In this document: positions 11,350 through 20,886 of the stretch, piece by piece | Numbering within the stretch: the stretch's first letter is position 1 | How the letters are laid out: every line of letters begins with the position of its first letter | Source of the DNA: Polytrichum commune | Lineage: Eukaryota > Streptophyta > Polytrichopsida > Polytrichales > Polytrichaceae | Direction of reading: 5' to 3' | DNA length: 64,000 nucleotides | Assembly (NCBI GenBank): GCA_950295325.1 | Contig: OX485805.1 | Coordinates: forward strand, 56,322,758 to 56,386,757 | The notes under the pieces: generated by a model | The model's database searches: none | What the model was told of the DNA's origin: nothing | What the model saw: the letters and a program-made list of their open reading frames with translations, nothing else | Position numbers and translations under genes: made by a program

Positions 11350-14300
11350 TTAAGTGACCCACATCAAAGGCATATTGCCAAAACCAAAATTTAGAGGAAT
11401 AATACTACGCCCGTATAATTTATTCTGCAAAAAAAAAAACAATAAATGATCAATGAAACTTTAACAATGTCCACAAAATTTCACCAAAACAACACACATG
11501 ATTAAAAAAATATTGCATGGACACAACTTACCTTGGCTTAATATCCACACACATGGTTCACCATTACGAACCCGAGTCGCCTTGTAGTTCGTAAGATGTG
11601 TAACAAGACAATGCCATGACTTTGTGCACTTCGATCCTAAACACTTCAACTTCTGGGGACGAGAATTTGGTCGACCAACTCCCTGTAACCATTCTAGAAT
11701 GACCTCCCTCACAAAATAATCTTACTCTTCTAAATCAGTTTGCTTAGCAATGCCATTCCTCCTTGAAGTCTCCCCTTCAACATCAAGGAGATACCTTTGG
11801 GGTGTCACATTCCTGACAACTGCAATTGCAAAGGTGGGTTTTTCTCTTCTCCAGTCCATGGCTCTTACCAACATTACATCCCCTTTCTTAGAGTATGGAG
11901 GTACATAACCTGGTCTTCCATTACTGAATAAGTGCTCTCGCATGTCCACGTCTTCCAACTCATAGGCCACAAATGAAGGTAAGGTTTGCCCACGTGTGGG
12001 TAAGGGTAAGAATTTATACATGAGTGATGACACCACTCTGATATTATCCCCGCACTCTTGCCGCCTCTGTGCATCTTCCTTGATAACAGTCATACATGTC
12101 AATTCATGTTCCAAAGCTATATGGACAGAAGATGGGGTTGGCACTGTGGCATAATAATCTCCTAAAAAAAATACTTGTTCCGTACCATGAAACTCATGCA
12201 CCAAAAACTGTGTCACTTTTGCCTTCCACCTCCAAGCATGTCCCCCAACTGCCACATCTGGATCAATGATCACAAAATCATCTTTTCGGAATAGCTGCCC
12301 ATGTAACATCAATGAAGAGAAAAGTTGGATTCTGGTACTGAAAAAGGGTAGGAGACCATTATTGAACCCATGGAGTCTCCAATACCTTTGGAGATATATA
12401 TTTGTTGGCTCTGGGATTGCAGTAACCATGCCATTCTTTCGGCCTACAAGAATCATTTTCTTTTGTATAAGTTCCTTGCACACGCAATGTGGTGGCAGTA
12501 GGGTAATGAGTTTCCAAATCTGAAGAGCAATATTTGAAGAAGGCACCACAATGACGCATGATTCATGCCACTACTCACATATCAATGGTGACCTCATCAA
12601 TGTAACTCGTTCTGCCTCACTTGGGGTCTGAAGGTATTTATGAACATCCATGAGTGCCCTACTTTCAGGGAAAAGACCATCACCATCCACTTCAACAAGC
12701 TTGTACATTTTGGTGAACCAATATCGTGCAAAAAATCACTAAAAGTCACTTCACTATTAAGTTAATTGGATCGAATATTCACAAAATTAGATACCTTCCT
12801 CTCAAATAGGTAGCACCAAAATACATTGTGACAAACATGCCTGATCACGTCGTCCAAAATTTCTCCACTTCCTGGAAAAAAACATGAAAAGGTTAGTACA
12901 TATGTTATCTTCCACAAACAAATCATGTTATTAAAAACTGTAGTATGTTAACAATGACATATTGCTTACAATATATTTCCACGAAACTGGCTTATACTAA
13001 TGGAACATGGTTGATATAGCAAAGCCTTTCTATCTTATGACATTGAAGTGAAATTCTGAAGAATACCTGCTACGTGCTGAAGTGGTGAAGAGTTGGGACC
13101 AGCACTCTCCTCCATTCGAATGTACCATGCTGCTAATAGTTTCCTCGCATTTATCATCGCTTTCTCTGTCCATCCATATTTTCTACTATGGCTGTAAAAG
13201 AGCCGTCCAATTTCTGTTAGTAGTATCCCTGTAGCTCCTAGAACAGAGCTTTCTCCAATGTTTAAGTGATCCAATATATGTGGTAAACACCACATTACAA
13301 AAAGTTGATACTTTTCTGCCTTATAATAACCCAACGATGATATATTTCGAGGCCATCTTGCCCCAAGACCTTGAGGTCTACAATGCTTAATAGCATACAA
13401 AGCCGCATCGATATCCTTTGCCCTTCCATGTTGCTCACCATATTGTACAAGCATGTGAACATACTTCTTGAATATGCATAAAGCTAAGATGTGCATCACA
13501 TCATAAACAATATCCCGAAGAATATCAAATTCATATAGAGCGTGCAATCTCCACAATATGGAATGACTAGAGATACCTGCTTCACATCCTAATAAATCAT
13601 TTTCTTTCCCATCTGGCAATTGACGCCAATTAGCCAATGCTACTGAAGTGTCCTCCATGGTTCGGGCAATTGGTGGATACCTATGTTGTTTCCTGTTATC
13701 ATGGTACTCCACTAAACCTTTCTTTGTATTTGGTATGCCTCGCCATCTAGATGCAACTTTATGCCTTCTACAACAAGAATATCCACCCACTTTCAACCCT
13801 CCAATTTTACATATATTGGGCTGGGTGATCCCCAGTCCACAATATAAGCATTGCACGTAATGTAATCACTTCACCAATGGAGATCAAGGGAAGTTTGTCG
13901 CTAATAGCATCTACAGGATATGCATATGATACTGGAAAACCCTTCACAAAAATTTCCTCTAAGTCTTTGATAAGAGGCTAAAAAAAAACATCAACAGGTT
14001 ACTATCTGCACCTTTGATCAACTTCTCAGAACTTGAAGGGATAAACAAAATAGGTATAGGGCCAATGGGTTCTACTTTACCCGCATTCAAAACTACCGAA
14101 TCCACAGCCCAACAACTTTTCAAGCTCGTCTTTGCAGTTAAGAATCCATCCCAATGTAGCATGAGTGCAAAATTTCTTGGATCACCCTACATACATATAT
14201 AAAACTTGTGAGTATGTCATACTGATTCATTGACATCAATCTCAAGCAAACACGAATCCAATATCATATAATATATTCAAGGTACTCATAATGCTTACAT

Positions 14301-15459
14301 TTTCCATTTTTTTGGGAGCATGAATTCGACTGGAACATTCTGTACAACATAAGGTGTAATGTTCTGTATGTTCATTCCACGAAGCAACCAATTCTTCGCA
14401 CTTTGTGGGAAAAGCTCGAAATGAATGTGAACAATTTGTATTTGGGCAAATGACAAGGGTCTCCCATTCTTTTTCCGGGTCCCAAAATGCTTGACATTCC
14501 CGAAATTTAGAGCCATCATAATGCTCTTCAATCTTCTCAGGCACCCAATCAATGTCTTTTCCCAGCCATTTGTCTTTGTTCCTCCATACATGCAACAACT
14601 TATGACACATTGACTTACTTCTACACATGCTTGCCAACAGCAACCCAATTGGCATGTACTCGAAAGCTAAGATATCCTTCCTCATTTTAGAGCAACAAGG
14701 ACATTTTTCTGCACAAATAGAGCAATCACGTTTGAACCTTGACCCCACTCCTGGTCTACATTGACATCTAATCATTTCAAGTCCTTCATACACATCTTCA
14801 AGGCTAGGTTGCATAAGATGGGGTTTATGCGACACTTGTCTTGATCCCGTGCATAATCTAAACCTTTTTGCTTCTACCAACCCTAGTGACTTATAATATT
14901 TTTGTAAGTGCTTCCAGGAACTTGGTGCAACAAATCCTCCACCTACATCTCCTTGCCACTCTGGGCCAGCAAGTGTCAACAATTTTCCCAAAGACAACCC
15001 TCTATGATCAACGCCTCCAACTTCAAGAACTGTTGGCTCTTTCTGTAATGACCCAAATAATTGGTTTAGCATCTGACCTTGCAATCCAATGGGAACATGA
15101 GCCTTGTCCCACATTGTTTGAATGTCCACAATGCAAGAATTGATTGCCTCCTGCAAGGATAATGCAGGAGGACCACTACATGTTTGCGCAAGCTCATTAG
15201 TAGGAGACACACTGGTTGGTGGACTGGGTGCATCTTCTAAAATATTAAACAACAAAGTAGGAGTATGTGTGGGTGAATGCCTACTTAATGACTCTTGGGT
15301 AGTTTCAAAAGACACATTATCAACATATGAACTCAAATGTCTGTACACTGTGGCTCTAGACCACCACTTCAACCCTTTGCAAATCATGCAAAAACATTGC
15401 ATTAAGTGTCCAGAACTTGAAGAACCTTTCTCATGTGCTCCATGGGTTCCTTGTTCCAT
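11350..15459 (-). pseudogene. CACTA/CMC-like transposase, copy 1, decayed
   Basis: Read from 15459 downward. Exon 1 (14299-15459, 387 codons) opens with MEQGTHG, has a Cys cluster (CFCMICKGLKWWSRATVYRHL) like the N-terminal zinc-binding part of plant CACTA transposases, and a second cluster (CSICAEKCPCC). It ends at a clean donor AAT|GTAAGC. Exon 2 starts at 14186 (TAG|GGTGATCC) with MLHWDGF, the likely first catalytic Asp. Later come CRRHK, RWRGIPNTKKGLVEYH and YDVMHI (second Asp), then a C-terminal segment at 11722-12549. It is broken by a shift at a poly-T run near 13980, another near 13855, and a TAA at 11722 where copy 2 reads Gln. Coding resumes beyond that stop to donor AAG|GTAAGT near 11530. 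A short last exon probably ends at 11350. The superfamily is inferred from motif order. Confidence 0.7.
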
Positions 15460-15743
15460 TGGAAAAGATGTTCACAAATGCAGTTCATCACCCCATCCCG
15501 GGCCATTCAAGGCTTCGCACAATCACATCTTTTTGAAGTGGAACAGTGTGGATACTCCAAAACCCTACATGAGCATATTGCAGATACTTAGCATAACAAT
15601 GAGTGCAAGGAACATGAGTAATTAGAGCGAAGCCTGTGGTTTCAATGTTCTTAATCTTAGAGAACCCTGGAGACATGGTCGCTGCGAAGCTATATTGTGC
15701 ATATGTAGAAATGTCGAGGAACGAATAAACCACCTACATTACA

Positions 15744-16719
15744 TGTCGCAACCCTTGCTAGCCCCCCCTTGACCATCTTGCCAATTTTCAATTCTAGCAA
15801 AGGTTACGAGTGGCTAACCCTTCGCATACCGCCATGCCAATGGTTAGCTCCTCTAACCCCGGACCAATAGTTCATAGGAGGGAACCAACCCTCCTACTTT
15901 GCTTTTGGGACTCACCCCTTAATCGGTAACCCATTTCCCCAATGTGGACTTCCATCCATGGAAGTCCAATCCTATGTTGATCATCGCGTTGCCGGAGCAA
16001 CACTACAACAACCCGAACCATACTAGGCAACTATGGCCTCACAATAGGCCAAAGCCCATGGAGGCCTTGCCATTCGGCCTCGGGTGGGTGAGGCCACACC
16101 ACCTCACCCATATAAGCCTCTAGGACTTCACGCGGGGCCCCTACCCCACCGTCAACCAACCTCTTGTCTCTCTACCAAGAGTTGGGGCCAAGTGGACATT
16201 TTCCTTTAGCTGTTGGGCCAAGAACCCCCCTAGCAGCTTCAGACCATCATAACTTCCTTGTATGATGTCTGATCATAACAACCAACCACTCCATGTTCAT
16301 CTACGCTTCACGTAGATGCCGATGTACTCCTCACTTGCTCCATTTGAGCAAGTCTTGAGGAAGTTATGCCTGTTTGAACCTTGGCAGTCCCGGGAATCAC
16401 TCCCAGGCACTGCTGTACCAGGGCGCTGTCCCGGGACAGCGCCCCACTCAAATGGCCATAACTCCTAGCTCACACCTCCGATTGAGGTGTTCTTGAGCTT
16501 TCTAGAATCACCACGCCATGAGCTACGCATAACTCATGGCCTTACCCTTGTGCCTCCTAATCTTCGTGGGTGGGAGGCGTTCCCAACGCCTGGGGCCCTC
16601 ACCCACACTAGGATCACTTGGGCCCTCTCACCAATGGCGCCACAAGTCCCGGGTGTCACTCCGGGGTCCCCCTTGTGCCCATGGTGTTTCGGGCACTCCT
16701 CATGGAGAGGTGCGCGACA
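15744..16719. mobile_element. solo LTR, family 1, with TTACA target duplication
   Basis: A 976-bp unit begins TGTCGCAACC and ends GTGCGCGACA, so its ends are a 6-bp inverted repeat (TGTCGC/GCGACA) inside the usual TG...CA. It is flanked by TTACA at 15739-15743 and again at 16720-16724, a perfect 5-bp duplication. A closely similar copy with a different duplication is at 30547-31518. With no internal domain and an intact flank it is a solo LTR left by LTR-LTR recombination. It lies in the 5' flank of the CACTA-like pseudogene. The apparent ORFs inside it recur in the other copy but are not genes. Confidence 0.93.
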
Positions 16720-16767
16720 TTACACACCAAATTCCATGCCTAGGGGCTTTCACTTTTTTCAGCAATA

Positions 16768-17306
16768 TGTCGTGTAAACTAAGATCGTTAAATACAACAG
16801 ATCGAGTGTCGTCGTCAACATCAATTAGCAAAATAAAATAGCAAACTAAAATGCTAAACAACCACCTCTTCAAGATGAGGGTTTCTCTCTCCAAGCTTAA
16901 GAAACTAAAATGTCTCCTTACAAAGCTTAAGAAACTCTAAAATTCACACACAAGAGTCAAGCTATCTCTCACTCCACGAAGGGAGAATCCAAGAGTGCAA
17001 GTGGTGGAGAAAGAATGCAAAGGCTTTACTCATAATCTATTACACCATAGCCATGAGAAAGCAACAACAAGCTCTCTCTCTCTCAAAACACACTTACAAG
17101 ACTTGACTTGACAACAATGGCAAGTCAAGAGGCCTTCCTCTCCATACAACCCCAATCCTATGTGGAGTTCATCCATGGAGTGGATGAACAACTAACTAGG
17201 ACTCCCAATGGAGTCCGTTACTCATCCCAACACACATGGACTCCTAGTGGAGTCCATTTACTCCTAAATTGACGTGACTTAGCCCCCGATGTCACCTCAC
17301 GTGATA
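16768..17306. repeat. LTR copy 1 of the composite element
   Basis: 539 bp from TGTCGTGTAAAC to CACGTGATA. Its first 107 bp recur at 17309-17417. The remaining ~432 bp recur almost perfectly at 26277-26708. The inner end reads GATA where the other copy has GACA, a single C-to-T change. The high identity implies a young duplication. Confidence 0.85.
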
Positions 17307-17308
17307 GC

Positions 17309-17417
17309 TGTCGTGTAAACTAAGATCGTTAAATACAACAGATCGAGTGTCGTCGTCAACATCAATTAACAAAATAAAATAGCAAACTAAAATGCTAAAC
17401 AACCACCTCTTCAAGTG
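17309..17417. repeat. left fragment of a split second LTR
   Basis: Repeats the outer ~107 bp of the LTR at 16768 (TGTCGTGTAAACTAAG to CACCTCTTCAAG) with about one difference, after a 2-bp GC spacer. It stops at TTCAAG, where the sequence changes to TGCCCCCACTAG of the retrotransposon body. The matching remainder of this LTR is at 26277. Confidence 0.85.
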
Positions 17418-17740
17418 CCCCCACTAGCAGATAAGGAGCCCCTCCAATCGGCTAGGAACACACACACTCATCGGTAGAGTTGTTGAACATGATGAAGTTG
17501 TTGCTACATCTATACATATTCAATTGGGTAGTGGTAATCTAGGGAATTAAACTCATGATTGAGAAAGTAATCCAAGAACTATAGGCTGGGTGCAATTTGA
17601 GCCCCATCCTTAATCGCCTTCAACAAGTTATGTTGAATTCTTGGATAACTCTTTCAATGTGATTTTCAATCCCATAAAATTTCCAACCAACTAAATAACA
17701 ACTTCACCACTAAAACATGTGGTAAACATCCACAAAATCC
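17418..17740. other. 3' non-coding end of the Ty3 body
   Basis: 323 bp between the body's left junction and the integrase stop. It begins TGCCCCCACT; TGCCCCCA also occurs at 25083 in the 5' leader, but the similarity does not extend further. I see no copy of this stretch at the right end, so it cannot be called an LTR. Confidence 0.4.
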
Positions 17741-19590
17741 TCAATCATGACCATTAACGGCCATGGAATGAGAGGCTTTCCGACAACGAGGACAAACCCA
17801 ATTGCCAGAAGGAAGAGTCAAAAGGGGAGGTGTCAAACATGCCATGTGCCATCCACGTTGACATTGGTCGCACAATAACATTGTTGCAGCTCCTGTCTTC
17901 TCTCCACAAACATAACAAGGCAGACCCTGTGGTACAACCGCCAACTCGGGATGCACAGAGCCGTCGATGGGAAGGTGACATGGAGCACAATTCTTTGAAT
18001 GCTCACGACATTCCCGTCCATCCTTGCCTTCAAGCAATAATATACCACTTGGCAAGACATCTTTTACCCGCAAAATCGTGCGCCCAGCCTTGACATTCAA
18101 TGTCGTAGGCACCTCCCGTTGCAAGTAAACATAATCCCCCTTGGAAAATCTACGAACCTGAGGTCGATAAGCTCCACTGCGGATCCGGGCATACCGTAAT
18201 GTATCACGATGTTGAGCAATATTTAAGTTCTTCATAGCCATAGGCATGGCCTTTTGGAAGAACGCTGCTCGGTCATGAAGACATTGAGCCCAAACATCTA
18301 GATCATCCAAGTTTACCACGGGAGCCAATTTCTCTCGCACCGAGCTAGGTAAAATTGGTTCCCGTCCATATAAGAGTTGGTAAGGACTATAGGATGCCAA
18401 AGATGCTTGCCTGCTGAAACGATAACCCATTGCTATCCATGGTAACATCAAGTCCCAATCGCGATGGTTGCCATGAAGCAGTCCATACTTCCGCAAACCG
18501 CGCTTAACTGTCTGAACAACTCGTTCAGCTAAGCCATCTGCCTCAGGGTGATCTCTGGAAGTTGTCCGATGATCAATCAAAGCCTTGGTACACAAAGCCT
18601 CGAAAGATCCAAGGAATTCTCTCCCTTGATCCGTCAACACCTCTGCAGGTGCTCCAAACCGTGCCAAAACTTGATCAAGAAATGCCATAGCCGCCAATTC
18701 TGAGGAATTTTGGGGAAGAGCCACGAGTTCAATCCACTTACTAAAATGCTCCACCATTACAAGCACATATTTGGAACCACGTGGAGTGATAGTAAGCGGT
18801 CCGGCAAAATCCAAAGACCAACGATATCCCAAGCCCATAATAGGTAAAGGCTGAAGTCGAGGTGACAAAGTATTAAAACTTGACCTGACCCGGTCACATA
18901 CTTCACACCGAGAAACATAAGTGGCAACCTGTTGATACATACCATTCCACCAATATTGGTTGCGCAACATAGAGTGCGTCCTTCGCACTCTAAAATGTCC
19001 AAGCTCCTCGTGCACTTGCCGTACCAAAGAAGCTCTTTGATCTGGCCTTGGAACGATGCGCCTCGTTCCGTTCGGCCACACACGAAATAACAAGTTGTTT
19101 GCCCAACGAAACCTTGTTATCCGGTGACTAACTCTATCTCGCTCCATAGCAGATAGTCCAAGAGGAAATATCCCTTGTTGAAGTTTGTACAAGACCGCCT
19201 GGTCTTCCCACACATTACTAACAACGAGAGATTTATCAACCTCCTCCTCATGTTCTTCTACAAGGATCTCAGCAGCCAATCCCGACATCATTGTGAGATA
19301 TGTGGCAGCATGCCAACCCGGCACTGCCTCACGATCACAATCTCCATGCCACCTGGCTCCAGTTAAATCCTCATCTGAAGGACTTGGATTGCGAGACAAT
19401 CCGTCTGCATCCAAGTTGGCAATTCCTGCTCGGTGAACAACTTCAAAATCATATTCCTGAAGTAACAATGCCCACCTAGCAAGTTTCCCGGTGAGCTTAT
19501 CTGATTCCATAAGCCATTTTAAAGGCTGATGATCAGTCACCAAAGTAACTTTTGCCCATACAAATAAGGTCGAAAATGTGCAATGGCCCA
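17741..19590 (-). CDS. Ty3 integrase with RNase H C-terminus and PHD finger
   Basis: About 616 codons. The first ~70 encode the end of RNase H (TDHQPLKWLM, LDADGLSRN). Then comes the HHCC zinc domain (HEELGH near residue 194; CEVC near 229-232), and the catalytic core with Asp in WSLDFAGPL (~261), Asp in LTDQGREF (~321) and Glu in GLAERV (~356). The Asp-Glu gap is 34 residues, one less than the usual 35. After the core is a basic tail and then a PHD-type zinc finger. The true upstream join is to the RNase H frame at 19537, but a 1-nt deletion near 19550 separates them, so this frame has no genuine start of its own. It would act in the nucleus to insert element cDNA. Confidence 0.9.
17780..17917 (-). 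other. PHD finger at integrase C-terminus (domain)
   Basis: Residues ~559-604 of the integrase frame show the C4-H-C3 order: CYVC, then LLCDQC, GWHMAC, and a final WVCPRC. The spacing and the GWH and W-V-C positions match PHD fingers, which bind histone H3 tails. Chromoviruses carry a chromodomain at this position instead. The finger ends 12 residues before the stop, so it is a deliberate C-terminal module, not a read-through of unrelated DNA. Confidence 0.85.
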
Positions 19591-19848
19591 AACGGCCGCC
19601 AAGGCCTCGCCTTCATAAGAAGAATAATTAGATTCAGCACTATTATTGCTTCTAGATGCATAAGCCACCACATATTCCTTTCCCTCTTCATCTTTCTGTG
19701 TCAATACCGCTCCCAATCCCACTGCACTCCAATCCGTGTGCAATTGAAAAGCTCTAGACACATCCGGGCGTCGAAGCACTGGCGCTGAACCGAGCCTCTG
19801 CTTCAATGTATCAAATGCCTGTTGTTGTTCCCTACTCCAAATCCATGG
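19537..19848 (-). pseudogene. Ty3 RNase H fragment between TAA and frameshift
   Basis: In the same frame as RT but after a TAA at 19849-19851. It encodes the RT-RNase H connection and the RNase H start (RAFQLHTDWSAVGLGAVLTQ, then YVVAYASRS and SSYEGEALAAVWA). The frame fails near 19550, where one base is missing before the ACTTTGGTGACTGATCA stretch that continues RNase H in the integrase frame. These are ordinary decay lesions. Confidence 0.85.
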
Positions 19849-20883
19849 TTAGTCTTTCCCCGTGAGAATGGTAAGAGGTTTGGCAATCAAACTAAAGTTT
19901 TTGACAAACCTCCTATAATAATTTGCCAATCCTAGAAATGCACGAAGCCGTGGTACATCACTAGGTGCGGGAATTTTGTGCAAAGCATCCACCTTCGCCT
20001 GTTGCACACCAAGACCGCCAGGAACAATCATGTGGCCTAAATAGGGCAATTGATCATGGAAAAACTTACATTTTCCATGATGTAAACGGAGTCCCCACCG
20101 TTGAAGTCGTTCAAATACCGCTTGCAAATGCCTCACATGATCCTGTAGACTGTTACTAAAGATGATAACATCATCAATGTAACATCTAGCAAACGGCAAA
20201 CCAGCCAATAATTGATCCATCACCCGCTGAAATTCAGCTGGTGCATTCTTGAGACCAAATGGCAGAAATTTCCAATGATAAAGTTGATCCTTGCCATCTT
20301 TATCAATTCCCCAAAATGCGGTCTTCACCCGATCACCCAACAACAAAGGTAATTGGTGATAACCAGACCTCAAATCCAAAGTGCTGAAGATTCTAGAAAA
20401 TCCTAGTGCATCAAACAACTCCTCCGGCATCGGCATTGGATATCGATCCGACTTGGTCTTGCGGTTGACTGGACGATAATCACCACACATCCGTTTTTCC
20501 GTCCAGTTGCCAAAGATATCATTCTTTGACGGCATAACCGTGGCACAAGCATACTCTCCATTGGAGAGTTCAATCAATTCCGCTGCCAATAACTCTTGAC
20601 ATCGAGTTTGAACACCCAACCTTTCAGAGGTACTAAGTCTGTATGGCCGTCTGAAAATAGGGTGGTCGTCCTCGAGTTGAATACGAACAAGTTTACCTTT
20701 ATATCCTTCAAGATCATGAAGACTAAAGGCAAAACAATTACGGTAAGAGCGAATAAATGCCCGTACCTTTCGTGCTTCGGCACCAGTAAGCTTTGGCCCC
20801 ACTTCAATTGGCCAATCGTCAAACTCCGTGGTTTCCTTCTTCATAGAAGGATTGCCACTTGGTGCCAGCACAGCCTGTGATTG
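19849..20883 (-). CDS. Ty3 reverse transcriptase
   Basis: Same reading frame as the methyltransferase ORF, separated from it only by UAG at 20884-20886. It contains DLRSGYHQL, FLPFGLKNAPAEFQRVM, the catalytic YIDDVIIFS, LGHMIV and FLGLANYYRRFV, all in Ty3/gypsy order. The first ~60 codons (acidic, with GPKLTGAEARKVRAFI) precede the fingers domain. It ends at a premature TAA (19849-19851) just before the RNase H connection, so no full pol is made by this copy. It copies element RNA to cDNA in virus-like particles. Confidence 0.92.
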   Translation of the reverse strand, partial: QSQAVLAPSGNPSMKKETTEFDDWPIEVGPKLTGAEARKVRAFIRSYRNCFAFSLHDLEGYKGKLVRIQLEDDHPIFRRPYRLSTSERLGVQTRCQELLAAELIELSNGEYACATVMPSKNDIFGNWTEKRMCGDYRPVNRKTKSDRYPMPMPEELFDALGFSRIFSTLDLRSGYHQLPLLLGDRVKTAFWGIDKDGKDQLYHWKFLPFGLKNAPAEFQRVMDQLLAGLPFARCYIDDVIIFSNSLQDHVRHLQAVFERLQRWGLRLHHGKCKFFHDQLPYLGHMIVPGGLGVQQAKVDALHKIPAPSDVPRLRAFLGLANYYRRFVKNFSLIAKPLTILTGKD

Positions 20884-20886
20884 CTA
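20875..20886 (-). promoter_or_regulatory. candidate stop-codon readthrough site (UAG CAA UCA)
   Basis: The methyltransferase ORF ends GAC-TAG and continues in the same frame as CAA-TCA-CAG into RT. UAG followed by CARYYA is the leaky-stop context known from tobacco mosaic virus. CAAUCA fits it at all six positions, a chance of about 1 in 500 for a random stop. It would let a small share of ribosomes make a methyltransferase-RT fusion. Because the copy also has a clear inactivating TAA in RT, a plain nonsense mutation remains possible. Confidence 0.55.

Noticed and set aside
16487-16841. ORFs of 96-101 codons, nearly repeated at 31286-31570
   Set aside because: Both lie inside copies of the same solo LTR. 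Their similarity reflects the repeat, and the frame continues into unrelated flanks.
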